A stretch of 8,218 nucleotides of DNA from an uncultured Archangium sp. (GCA_937875615.1 CALNBU010000924.1:1-8218), one strand, 5' to 3'. Positions 1 to 6,097 are shown, numbered from the stretch's first letter. The notes: generated by a model not told the origin, from the letters alone. Made by a program: numbers and translations.

Positions 1-2142
1 CGGGCCCTGGGCGTGCCGCTGGCGGCCGGCGACGCGGGGGCGCAGCTGGGGCACGCGCTGCTGGCGCGCGGCGAGACGCTGTTGCTGCTCGACAACTTCG
101 AGCCGGTGGTGGCGCTGGCGGGCGAGACGCTGGGCGCGTGGCTGAAGGCGGCGCCCAGGGCCCGCTTCGTGGTCTCGACGCGCGAGGTGCTGCGCGTCAC
201 CGGCGAAAAGGTCTTCGAGGTGCCGCCGCTGCGCACGCCTCCGGACTCCGCCGACGTGGAGGGCGCCCGCGCCGCCGAGGCGGTGCAGCTCTTCGTCGAG
301 CGCGCCCGCGCGGTGCGCCCGGACTGGGCGCCCGACGCACAGGAGCTGCTGTCCATCGCCGAGCTCTGCCGTCAGCTCGACGGCATGCCGCTGGCCATCG
401 AGCTGGCGGCGGGGCGCATGGGGGTGCTCAACCCCGCGCAGCTGGCCTCCCGGTTGCCGCAGCGCTTCGAGGTGTTGGTCGACCGGAAGAGCACGACGGC
501 GCGGCAGGCGACATTGCGCGGGGCCATCGACTGGTCGTGGAACAACCTCTCGGGAGAAGAGGCCGGCGTGCTGGCGCAGCTCTCGGTGTTCCGCGGTGGC
601 TTTCTCGCCGATGCGGCGGAGGCGGTGGTGGCGTTGCCGCCGGGGCTGGCGGGGAAGATGCTGCGCGCGCTGCGCTCGAAGTCGCTGGTGCGCGTCTACT
701 TTCCGACCGGCAGCGAGCTGGCGCCGCGCTTCGGGCTGTACGAGACCATCCGCGAGTATGCCTGGGAGAAGCTGGAGGCCTCGCCCGGCTTCGGGGCCAC
801 GCTGACGCGGCACGCCCGCTGGTACCTGAGCCTGGGCGCGCGCACCGCGGCTGGCGCCGAGAGCAGCCGGGAGATGCTCGACGCGCTGGAGCAGGAACGG
901 GAGAACCTGCAGGCGGTGTTCTCCCGCAGGCTGGACGCCGACGGCGGTGGCCCCGACGCGCTGGCGGCGGCGCTGTCGCTGGACCCGCTGCTGGCGACGC
1001 GGGGGCCCTTCGGCGCGCACCTCAAGATGCTGGACGACGTGGTGGAGCGCCTGGGCGACGAGCCCGCGCTGCTGACCTCGGCGCTGGAGACCCGGAGCCG
1101 GGCCCGCCTGGCCCGCGGCCGCGCGCTCGACGCGGAGGCCGACCTGCAGCTCGCCGACGAGCTGGCGACCGCTGCAGGTGACGTGGCGGCGCAGGGCCGC
1201 ATCGCGGTGGTGCTGGCCATGGCGGAGCGTCATCAGGGGCGCCGCGCCGACGCCTCCGCGCGTTTCCAGCGCGCCATCGAGCTGCTGGAACAGGTGGGGG
1301 ACGCGCGCATGCGTGGCCGGGCGGTGAGCAACCTCGCGGTGCTGCAGCACGAGCTGGGCGAAGACGAGGCGGCGCTGGAGACCTACGCGCAGGCGCTGGA
1401 GATTCATCGGCGCGCGGGTGACCGCCGCTACGAGGGCGTGACGCTCGCCAACCTGGGGGTGGTGCAGCAGGCGCTGGGGTTGCTGGTGCCGGCGCGGGAC
1501 AACTACCAGGCGGCGCTGGCGATTCACCGGGAGCTGGGGAGCCGGCGCTCGGAGGGCATCAGCCACATCAACCTGGGCGACCTCGCGGTGGAGCGGGAGC
1601 AGCCGGGCCAGGCCATCGCCCACTACGAGAGCGCGCTGGCGATTCTTCGTGACGTCGGCGCCCGGCGCTTCGAGGGGCTGACGTTGTTGTCGCTGGCCTC
1701 ACTCCACCAGCAGTACGGCGAGTACGACGACGCGACCCGCCGCCTGGTCGACGCACTGCCGGTGCTGCGGGAAGTGGGCGACCAGCGCTACCTCGGGTTG
1801 GCGCTCAGCGTGAGCGCCGCGGTGTTGGCGCTGCAGGGCCGGCTGCCCGACGCCGAGGCGCGGCTGGTGGAGGCGGACCTGGTGTTGACGGAGGTGGGCG
1901 ACCAGACCTTCCTCGACGCGCTGGACCTCTACCGGGCCCACGTGGAGTTTGGGCACGTCCTGCAGACGAGGTCCGAGCAGCAGGCGCGGGTGCTGGAGGC
2001 GCGGCTGCGCAAGCGCGTCTCCAGAGTCACCGGGAAGACCGTCGAGGGGCGCTCCCGGGCCGACCGCTCCGAGCACGTTCGGGCGGCGCTTCGCTCGTTG
2101 CGGGGCGCCTTCTCCGACAACGGCCGCTCGCTCGAAGACTGA
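1..2142 (+). CDS. STAND/NB-ARC-like ATPase with C-terminal TPR repeats (5' partial)
   Basis: This is the C-terminal 713 residues of a larger protein; the frame is open at base 1 and the P-loop must lie off the left edge. What is seen: a Walker-B-like strand LLLLDNFE (Asp at 91-93), a sensor-like FVVSTRE segment, a GLPL-type motif DGMPLAIELAA (about base 380-413), and TLRGAIDWSWNNLS followed by LSVFRGGF. That order is characteristic of the predicted ATPases found in AfsR/LuxR-type regulators and in myxobacterial kinase-ATPase fusions. From about 1141 the protein becomes TPR-like 40-residue repeats, then a basic tail rich in Arg. Such STAND proteins are cytoplasmic signalling switches that sense through the repeats. 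The missing N-terminus decides the output (kinase, cyclase or DNA-binding domain) and cannot be known from this window. The gene converges on the TPR gene at 2152, leaving 9 bases between stops. The family call is confident; the biological role is not. Confidence 0.88.
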   Translation, partial: RALGVPLAAGDAGAQLGHALLARGETLLLLDNFEPVVALAGETLGAWLKAAPRARFVVSTREVLRVTGEKVFEVPPLRTPPDSADVEGARAAEAVQLFVERARAVRPDWAPDAQELLSIAELCRQLDGMPLAIELAAGRMGVLNPAQLASRLPQRFEVLVDRKSTTARQATLRGAIDWSWNNLSGEEAGVLAQLSVFRGGFLADAAEAVVALPPGLAGKMLRALRSKSLVRVYFPTGSELAPRFGLYETIREYAWEKLEASPGFGATLTRHARWYLSLGARTAAGAESSREMLDALEQERENLQAVFSRRLDADGGGPDALAAALSLDPLLATRGPFGAHLKMLDDVVERLGDEPALLTSALETRSRARLARGRALDAEADLQLADELATAAGDVAAQGRIAVVLAMAERHQGRRADASARFQRAIELLEQVGDARMRGRAVSNLAVLQHELGEDEAALETYAQALEIHRRAGDRRYEGVTLANLGVVQQALGLLVPARDNYQAALAIHRELGSRRSEGISHINLGDLAVEREQPGQAIAHYESALAILRDVGARRFEGLTLLSLASLHQQYGEYDDATRRLVDALPVLREVGDQRYLGLALSVSAAVLALQGRLPDAEARLVEADLVLTEVGDQTFLDALDLYRAHVEFGHVLQTRSEQQARVLEARLRKRVSRVTGKTVEGRSRADRSEHVRAALRSLRGAFSDNGRSLED
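1141..1980 (+). repeat. Seven in-phase 120-base (40-residue) TPR-like coding repeats
   Basis: Units start at 1141, 1261, 1381, 1501, 1621, 1741 and 1861, each exactly 120 bases with no insertion or deletion. Every unit has Gly at residue 13, usually followed by Asp, and most end in an acidic/Ala-rich helix. Units 1381, 1501 and 1621 are most alike: near-identical stretches coding for ALxIHR or ALxILR begin at 1393, 1513 and 1633, and an RRxEG motif follows the Gly. This is the 40-residue TPR variant common in signalling STAND proteins. The last unit is the most diverged. The DNA similarity of the central units suggests relatively recent internal duplication. Confidence 0.8.
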
Positions 2143-2159
2143 CCGCCCCGTTCAGGCGG
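2143..2159. terminator. Possible small bidirectional hairpin between convergent genes
   Basis: CCGCC at 2143-2147 and GGCGG at 2155-2159 form a five-pair stem with a seven-base loop, placed exactly between two converging stop codons and including the stop of the minus-strand gene. There is no T tract on either side, so it is not a standard intrinsic terminator. It may be only a weak hairpin or chance in GC-rich DNA. Confidence 0.25.
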
Positions 2160-3342
2160 CCAGCTTGCGCACGCGGTGCGCCTGCGCGGTGAGCGGGTGG
2201 TCCGCCGGCGCGTCGTTCAACAGCGCCTCGGCCGCCGCCCTGGCGCCGGCGCGGTCTCCCAGCTTGAGGCAGGTGAGCGCGAGGTTGTACTGCACCTTGC
2301 TCTCCGGGTTGGTGCCGAGGCTCACCGCGCGGGTGAGCAACGTCCGGGCTTCGCCCAGCGCGGCGGCGCTCCCTTCTCCGAGCAGCGAGACGGCCAGGTT
2401 GTTGAGCGGCTCCCAGGCCAGCGGCGCCGCCGCGGCGGCGCGGCGCCACGTCTCACGGGCGGCGGTGACGTCACCTTCGAGGTCGGCGAGGTCGCCCAGC
2501 TGGAGCAGCGCGCGCGGGTGGTCCGGCTCGAGCTTCAACGCGGTCTCCAGCGCCTTGCGCGCGGCCTGCAGCGCGCCGGCCTGCTGCTCCACGCTGGCGA
2601 GGAAGAGCCAGTGGCTGACGTCGTCAGTGGCGAGCTGGGTGGCGCGGCGGGCCTCGCGGCTGGCGGTCGACACGTCGCCTTGGCGGAGCGCCACGCGCGC
2701 CATCCGGGCGGGGAGCGCGGCGGTCTTCGGGAAGCGGGTCAGCGCGTTCTCGAGCAGCTCTGTGGCCAGCGGCAGCTGCTGCGTGGACTCCAGCACGTCG
2801 ACCAGCGTCAGCAGCGCGCCGAGGTGCCGCGGGTGGCCCTCCACCACATGTCCCAGCACCTGCACCGCGTCGGTGACGCGGCCGGCGCGAAAGAGCGCGA
2901 GGCCGAGGCGCGCGCCGAGCTCCGGCGTGGCGCCACCGTGTTCCACGGCCCGCTGGTAGCTGGCTGCGGCCTGCGACCACTGCTGCGTGAGCATGGCGAG
3001 GCGGCCGAGGTTGGCGTGGGCCACCACCAGCGCCGGGTCGATGGCCAGGGCGCGCGTGTGGAAGGTGACGGCCGCGGCGTGGTTTCCCCGCGCCTCTTCC
3101 ACGGCGCCGCGCATCGAGAGCGCCAGCGCGGAGGCCGAGAAGTCGCGCAGCACGCTGTCCAGCAGCGCCTGGGCGTCGTCCACCCGCTTGAGCAGCAGGG
3201 CCACGCGCGCCATGCCGACGCGGGGCAGGGGAGAACGACCGCCGCTCTCCTCCTGCGCGCGCTGGAACAGCACCGCGGCGCCATCGACGTCGTGGTTCTG
3301 GAGGCAGCGCTCGGCCTCGTCGAGCAACACGTTCAGCGTCAC
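2152..3342 (-). CDS. TPR-repeat protein, coupled to the harpin-like gene
   Basis: A 396-residue protein built almost wholly of tetratricopeptide repeats, roughly ten helix pairs. Recognisable units include the stretches around GNHAAAVTFHTRALAIDP, WSQAAASYQRAVEHG and LQAARKALETALKLEPDH. It has no signal peptide and no membrane segment, so it should be a cytoplasmic scaffold or chaperone. The start is GTG at 3342: it overlaps the stop of the upstream gene as GTGA and has a good AAGGAG about eight bases upstream (3352-3357), indicating translational coupling. An ATG is not available nearby. Being coupled to a putative secreted protein, it could act as that protein's chaperone or regulator, as TPR class II chaperones do in type III systems. 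However, it is more than twice the usual SycD length (about 160-170 residues) and is not itself SycD-like. The family is certain; the role is inferred from position. Confidence 0.9.
   Translation of the reverse strand: MTLNVLLDEAERCLQNHDVDGAAVLFQRAQEESGGRSPLPRVGMARVALLLKRVDDAQALLDSVLRDFSASALALSMRGAVEEARGNHAAAVTFHTRALAIDPALVVAHANLGRLAMLTQQWSQAAASYQRAVEHGGATPELGARLGLALFRAGRVTDAVQVLGHVVEGHPRHLGALLTLVDVLESTQQLPLATELLENALTRFPKTAALPARMARVALRQGDVSTASREARRATQLATDDVSHWLFLASVEQQAGALQAARKALETALKLEPDHPRALLQLGDLADLEGDVTAARETWRRAAAAAPLAWEPLNNLAVSLLGEGSAAALGEARTLLTRAVSLGTNPESKVQYNLALTCLKLGDRAGARAAAEALLNDAPADHPLTAQAHRVRKLAA
3339..3342 (-). promoter_or_regulatory. GTGA stop/start overlap (translational coupling)
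   Basis: On the minus strand the TGA stop of the glycine-rich gene (3341-3339) shares bases with the GTG start of the TPR gene (3342-3340). A strong AAGGAG ribosome binding site lies inside the end of the upstream coding sequence. This arrangement usually links the output of two interacting products. Confidence 0.75.
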
Positions 3343-3986
3343 GACACCTTCTCCTTGGCCGCGCGGGCTTCCATCTCCTGCAACGAGACCTCGGGGCCGA
3401 ACATCTGCATGAAGCCCATGATGAGTTTGGCCGCGGCGTCGACGAACTCTCCGCTGTTCTTGGCCGTGAGCACCTGGCCCGCGCCGCTCAACGTGGCCTG
3501 CACGTCGTTCGAGCTGCCCCCGCCGGTGAGGCCGGCGCCGACGGCCGCGTCGGGGTCATCGTCGACGGCTCCATCAGCGGGGTCGGTGGTGTCCGCGCCC
3601 TCGGGCGAGAGGCCACCCTCGGCGTCGCTCAGCACCTCGGGGCGCGGGGCGGCGGGGAACTGCACGGGCTCGGCCGGCTTGCCGAAGAGGCCCTCGAAGA
3701 GCTTGAAGATGGGGTTGTTGAAGAGCCCGCCGATGAGCGCGCCCAGGTCGAAGCCGCCGGGAGAGGTGTCCTTGCCGCCGCCGAAGATGGAGCCCAGCGA
3801 GCCGAAGAAGTCGCCGAAGCCGCCGAAGATGCCGCCGCCTGACGACTCTCCGCCTCCGACGAAGCTGGTGAGGGTGTTGCCGCCGCTGCTGCCGCCGACG
3901 TTGTCGGGCGCCTTCGGGACCTCGGTCTGGGGGTCGAGCTGCGTGGTGTCGATGGGTGCGCCGCCGCTGATGCCGTTGATGCTCAT
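3339..3986 (-). CDS. Glycine-rich harpin-like protein, putative secretion substrate
   Basis: A 215-residue protein that I do not recognise as a named family. It contains no Cys, Trp, Tyr or His. Residues 30-70 are Gly/Ser/Phe-rich (GGIFGGFGDFFGSLGSIFGG), residues 80-103 form a second Gly/Leu/Phe hydrophobic stretch, and 115-150 is acidic and probably disordered. A C-terminal helix (about 180-215) carries LIMGFMQMF and then a charged tail. There is no Sec signal peptide. The Ser/Thr/Asn/Ile-rich N-terminus and the Gly-rich, Cys-free make-up resemble harpins and other type III secreted helper proteins. The start ATG at 3986 has GGAGG about seven bases upstream; a longer ORF to 4118 lacks that site and would overlap the ruvX coding end. 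The gene lies 80 bases downstream of ruvX and overlaps the following TPR gene. The coding call is good; the harpin comparison is compositional only. Confidence 0.75.
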   Translation of the reverse strand: MSINGISGGAPIDTTQLDPQTEVPKAPDNVGGSSGGNTLTSFVGGGESSGGGIFGGFGDFFGSLGSIFGGGKDTSPGGFDLGALIGGLFNNPIFKLFEGLFGKPAEPVQFPAAPRPEVLSDAEGGLSPEGADTTDPADGAVDDDPDAAVGAGLTGGGSSNDVQATLSGAGQVLTAKNSGEFVDAAAKLIMGFMQMFGPEVSLQEMEARAAKEKVS

Positions 3987-4023
3987 GTGCTGCCTCCGTG
4001 GGTTGAGTGATGGAGGCGGTGAC

Positions 4024-4039
4024 TGCACGGCCGCGGCCA
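4024..4039 (-). promoter_or_regulatory. Candidate sigma-54 (-24/-12) promoter for harpin-like gene
   Basis: Read on the minus strand, bases 4039 to 4024 are TGGCCGCGGCCGTGCA. Against the consensus TGGCAC-N5-TTGCW this keeps TGGC and TGCA with the required ten bases between GG and GC. The expected transcription start is near 4013, which leaves a leader of about 27 bases carrying the GGAGG site. The inner bases miss the consensus and GG-N10-GC is frequent in GC-rich DNA, so confidence is moderate to low. Confidence 0.35.
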
Positions 4040-4066
4040 GCGGGAGCCCCGAGCGATTGCGCGTGC

Positions 4067-4507
4067 TTAAGGTGTTTCGTCGGTCTCGTGGGAGAGACTG
4101 GGCTGCGCCGCGAGCCACGACTGGAGAATCAGCACCGCGGCGAGCTGGTCGATGACCGCCTTGCGCTTCTGCCGGGAGACGTCGCCCTCCAGCAGCACCC
4201 GGGTGGCAGCGACGGTGGTGAGGCGCTCGTCCTGGTAGATGACCGGCAGGCTGGTCTTCTCCTCCAGGGCGTGGCCGAACCTCCGGGTGGCCTCTGCGCG
4301 CGGGCCCTCCGAGCCGTCCATGTTCAGGGGCAGCCCGAGGATGAAGCGGTCGACCGCATAGTCCGCGACCTTCTCCGTGAGCGCCTCGAGGTCGCGTCGC
4401 AGGCCGCGACGTTCCAGCGTGGGGAGCCCCTGGGCGGTCACGCCGAGCTCATCGGTGACGGCGAGGCCGATGGTCCTGGTGCCGAGGTCGAGAGCCATCC
4501 CGCGCAT
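4067..4507 (-). CDS. ruvX: Putative pre-16S rRNA nuclease / Holliday junction resolvase RuvX (YqgF)
   Basis: A 146-residue protein of normal length for the YqgF/RuvX family, an RNase H-fold nuclease linked to maturation of the 5' end of 16S rRNA and to Holliday junction resolution. Visible motifs in order: ALDLGTRTIGLAVTD at 5-19 with the first catalytic Asp at residue 7, the ILGLPLNMDGSEG loop at 56-67, YQDERLTT at 91-98 with the second acidic site (D93/E94), and AVIDQLAAVLILQSWL at 117-131 with the last catalytic Asp at 120. All key acidic residues are present, so it should be active. The start ATG at 4507 is preceded by GGAG about four bases away; the ORF continues upstream to 4831 but that part is antisense to the next gene and lacks family residues. 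It is a housekeeping gene set between two secretion-like gene pairs, with 80 bases to the next minus-strand gene. Confidence 0.95.
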   Translation of the reverse strand: MRGMALDLGTRTIGLAVTDELGVTAQGLPTLERRGLRRDLEALTEKVADYAVDRFILGLPLNMDGSEGPRAEATRRFGHALEEKTSLPVIYQDERLTTVAATRVLLEGDVSRQKRKAVIDQLAAVLILQSWLAAQPSLSHETDETP

Positions 4508-4581
4508 CTTCTCCACGCTACCGTCCGCGTCGGTGGACTGCCACGAATGCCTAACCGGCTGGAACGCGTGAGCGGCGGCGC

Positions 4582-4597
4582 TGGCGTGCGCCTTGCG
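4582..4597 (+). promoter_or_regulatory. Candidate sigma-54 (-24/-12) promoter for T3SS-like operon
   Basis: The sequence TGGCGTGCGCCTTGCG matches TGGCACG-N4-TTGCW at TGGC, at the G of the -24 block, and at all of TTGC, with GG (4583-4584) and GC (4595-4596) separated by ten bases. The start of transcription would fall near 4608, giving a leader of about 42 bases. It lies in the right place and direction upstream of the 4650 start. Sigma-54 with enhancer-binding activators is used heavily in myxobacteria and in several Hrp-type secretion systems, which fits the genes it would control. Confidence 0.5.
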
Positions 4598-4616
4598 AAG
4601 CGCCCGGGTCACCCAC

Positions 4617-4629
4617 GGCTCAGAGAGCC
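4617..4629 (+). promoter_or_regulatory. Small leader hairpin before the translocator-like gene
   Basis: GGCTC and GAGCC enclose a three-base AGA loop, ending eight bases before the AAGGAG ribosome binding site. If transcription starts at the sigma-54-like element the hairpin is inside the 5' leader. The stem has only five pairs and may have no function. Confidence 0.25.
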
Positions 4630-4649
4630 CACAAACGAAGGAGCGCACG

Positions 4650-5636
4650 ATGTCTACGGTGTCTGGAGCGTCGAACCGAAACCATGATTGCAGCACCCAG
4701 CTCGATACCGGGCCCGACGTCGGGCAGACGTCGCAGGCGAACGCGGTGACCTCGCAGGGGAATACGGTGCAGCAGGCGCAGTCGGCGGCCACCGGGTCAC
4801 CGCCGCCGCCGTCGAGCTCTGCGCGCGGCATGTGCCCGCCGGCGGTGAGCGGCTACGCGGCGTCGCAGCAGCAGATCCAGGCGGCGCTGGCCGGCGACGT
4901 GCGCTACCAGGAGCTGAGCAACGCGGTGACCACCGGCGAGGAGTACCTCAAGCGCTTCGCCAACGTGAACGCCCACACCGTGTTCAACGGCGACAACGCG
5001 ATGACCCTTGGCGAGATCGTCGCGGTCGCCAACGACAAGAACAACCCGGCCAACGCCGACGCCAAGTGGCTGCTGGAGCACGCCGAAGTCTGGAGCTCGG
5101 CCTCGGGGCTCGACGGGCGAAACCCTGGGCTCCTCACCGGCACGGAGGTGCAGCAGTACATCAACAACAAGAAGGCGGCCCGCAACGCGCGGCATGACGA
5201 GGTCAGCGCCGAGGTGAAGGGGAACCCTCCGGCGAAGGGAACGAAGGAGACGGAGGGCGGGAAGGGGAAGGACGAGGTGGCCGGAGGAGAGGTGAGCACC
5301 GAGGGCGAGGCGGCGCAGACCGACGAGGCGAAGGCGCCGAAGAAGACGGCCGACGAGGTGGCGGAGTCGGTTCCGAAGGCGCCGCCCTCTTCGAAGTCCG
5401 GGCTCGACGGCGCGCTGGACAACCTGGTGAGCGGCGCTGACCGGGCGGAGCGGCAGATCGAGGCGGTCATCAATGACCCGAACCTCTCGGATCTGGAGAA
5501 GCAGCAGAAGCTCTCGAAGCTGCAGCAGCAGCAGCAGATGTACATGAACATGCTCAACCAGCTGCAGAGCATGATCTCCAACACCGCCAAGCTCTGGTCG
5601 GACATCGCGATGAACGCGGTGCGGAACATCCGGTGA
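4650..5636 (+). CDS. T3SS translocator/filament-like secreted protein
   Basis: A 328-residue protein without a Sec signal or membrane helix. Three parts are visible. Residues 1-60 are Ser/Thr/Gln/Asn-rich and flexible, like type III export signals. Residues about 70-175 form a compact domain whose NGDNAMTLGEIVAVAN and ADAKWLLEHAEVWSSASGLDG segments resemble the repeated module of HrpF/NolX/HrpK-type translocon proteins. Residues 178-248 are a Lys/Glu/Ala low-complexity linker. Residues 262-328 are a coiled-coil-prone helix with five consecutive Gln and a Met-rich stretch ending in AVRNIR, like the C-terminal helix of T3SS needle and filament subunits. The start ATG at 4650 has AAGGAG six bases upstream; a longer ORF from 4593 would start inside the promoter element. 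A SycD-like chaperone gene follows immediately, the standard translocator-chaperone arrangement. The family call rests on motif memory plus context; an effector role is also possible. Confidence 0.7.
   Translation: MSTVSGASNRNHDCSTQLDTGPDVGQTSQANAVTSQGNTVQQAQSAATGSPPPPSSSARGMCPPAVSGYAASQQQIQAALAGDVRYQELSNAVTTGEEYLKRFANVNAHTVFNGDNAMTLGEIVAVANDKNNPANADAKWLLEHAEVWSSASGLDGRNPGLLTGTEVQQYINNKKAARNARHDEVSAEVKGNPPAKGTKETEGGKGKDEVAGGEVSTEGEAAQTDEAKAPKKTADEVAESVPKAPPSSKSGLDGALDNLVSGADRAERQIEAVINDPNLSDLEKQQKLSKLQQQQQMYMNMLNQLQSMISNTAKLWSDIAMNAVRNIR
5523..5537 (+). repeat. (CAG)5 codon run
   Basis: Five consecutive CAG codons encode Gln 292-296 in the C-terminal coiled-coil region of the translocator-like protein. 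Such a short perfect trinucleotide run could vary in length between strains without shifting the frame. Confidence 0.7.
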
Positions 5637-5638
5637 GG
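5635..5638 (+). promoter_or_regulatory. Ribosome binding site deciding the chaperone start
   Basis: GAGG overlaps the TGA stop (5634-5636) of the translocator-like gene and sits six bases before the ATG at 5645. The alternative GTG at 5633, which would make a GTGA overlap, has no good ribosome binding site in the preceding 20 bases. The ATG is therefore preferred, and translation is expected to be coupled. Confidence 0.5.
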
Positions 5639-5644
5639 CCCGAG

Positions 5645-6028
5645 ATGACCCTGGCACAGGAACTCGGCATCACCCGCGACCAGGCCGAAGCGCTCATCGG
5701 TCGCGCCTTCGACCTCGTGGACGCCAGCGATCTCGACGGCGCCGCGGAGTTGTTCACCGGTCTGCTCATGCTCAACCCCGGTGACGCGGCGGTGCACGCG
5801 GCGCTCGGCGCCGTGCTGCACCAGCAGGGGAAGCTGCAGGCGGCGGAGCAGGCCTACGACGAGGCGCTGCGACTCGATGAGGCGGCGCTGCTGGCGCGGG
5901 TGAACAGGGGCGACCTGCGGCTGCGGCGAGGGGACCAGAGCGGGCGCGTAGACCTGGAGTTCGCCGCGGCGCGCGCCTCTCCGGTGCAGGAGCGCGCCAA
6001 GGTGCTGCTTCGCTTCTACGCCCCCTGA
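5645..6028 (+). CDS. SycD/LcrH-like TPR chaperone of the T3SS translocator class
   Basis: A 127-residue all-helical cytoplasmic protein. The N-terminus LAQELGITRDQAEALIGRAF, then DLDGAAELFTGLLMLNPGD, LGAVLHQQGKLQAAEQAYDEALRLDE and a third repeat VNRGDLRLRRGDQSGRVDLEFA follow the order and spacing of class II type III chaperones (SycD, LcrH, IpgC). These proteins bind the translocators in the cytoplasm and keep them export-competent. Three TPR units are visible. It is shorter than the usual 160-170 residues, mainly at the C-terminal end. ATG 5645 is chosen for its ribosome binding site; GTG 5633 would add four residues and overlap the upstream stop. It directly follows the translocator-like gene, which is its most likely partner. 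A generic small TPR protein is the alternative reading. Confidence 0.75.
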   Translation: MTLAQELGITRDQAEALIGRAFDLVDASDLDGAAELFTGLLMLNPGDAAVHAALGAVLHQQGKLQAAEQAYDEALRLDEAALLARVNRGDLRLRRGDQSGRVDLEFAAARASPVQERAKVLLRFYAP

Positions 6029-6097
6029 GGAGAAAAAAGCCCCAGCGGGAGATCAGTTTCCGCGGCGCCGGCAACAGAAAGCGAAAGAGGAGGTTCA

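Larger units (their letters stand above)
4508..4649. promoter_or_regulatory. Divergent intergenic region, ruvX / T3SS-like operon
   Basis: These 142 bases separate the divergent starts of ruvX and the translocator-like gene. They hold the sigma-54-like element at 4582-4597, a GTGG-ACTG-CCAC inverted repeat at 4533-4544 that could be part of an activator site (its short arms may be chance), a leader hairpin at 4617-4629 and the AAGGAG ribosome binding site at 4638-4643. I see no convincing sigma-70-type promoter for ruvX. Confidence 0.5.

Noticed and set aside
2176..4155. 659-codon plus-strand ORF across the TPR and harpin-like genes
   Set aside because: It is antisense to two well-supported genes, starts with Arg/Gly/Glu/His-rich low-complexity sequence and ends in Pro/Ser runs, and shows no recognisable domain. 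It is a product of high GC with few stops.
4007..4687. 226-codon plus-strand ORF opposite ruvX
   Set aside because: The minus strand carries all catalytic motifs of RuvX; the plus-strand frame has none and runs into the next promoter region.
4508..4831. N-terminal extension of ruvX to 4831
   Set aside because: It would run through the divergent promoter and the next gene; the family begins at the ALDLG strand just after the ATG at 4507, which has a ribosome binding site.
4797..5821. Long minus-strand ORFs (286 and 305 codons) opposite the translocator-like gene
   Set aside because: They are Leu/Arg/Val- or Ser/Ala-rich antisense shadows with no domain, and the plus strand has a good start, ribosome binding site and coherent protein features.
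6029..6097. Terminator or promoter between the chaperone and beta-barrel genes
   Set aside because: There is no stable stem followed by T residues and no convincing -35/-10 or -24/-12 element (the nearest GG/GC pair has nine rather than ten bases between). Only the GAGGAGG ribosome binding site is clear.
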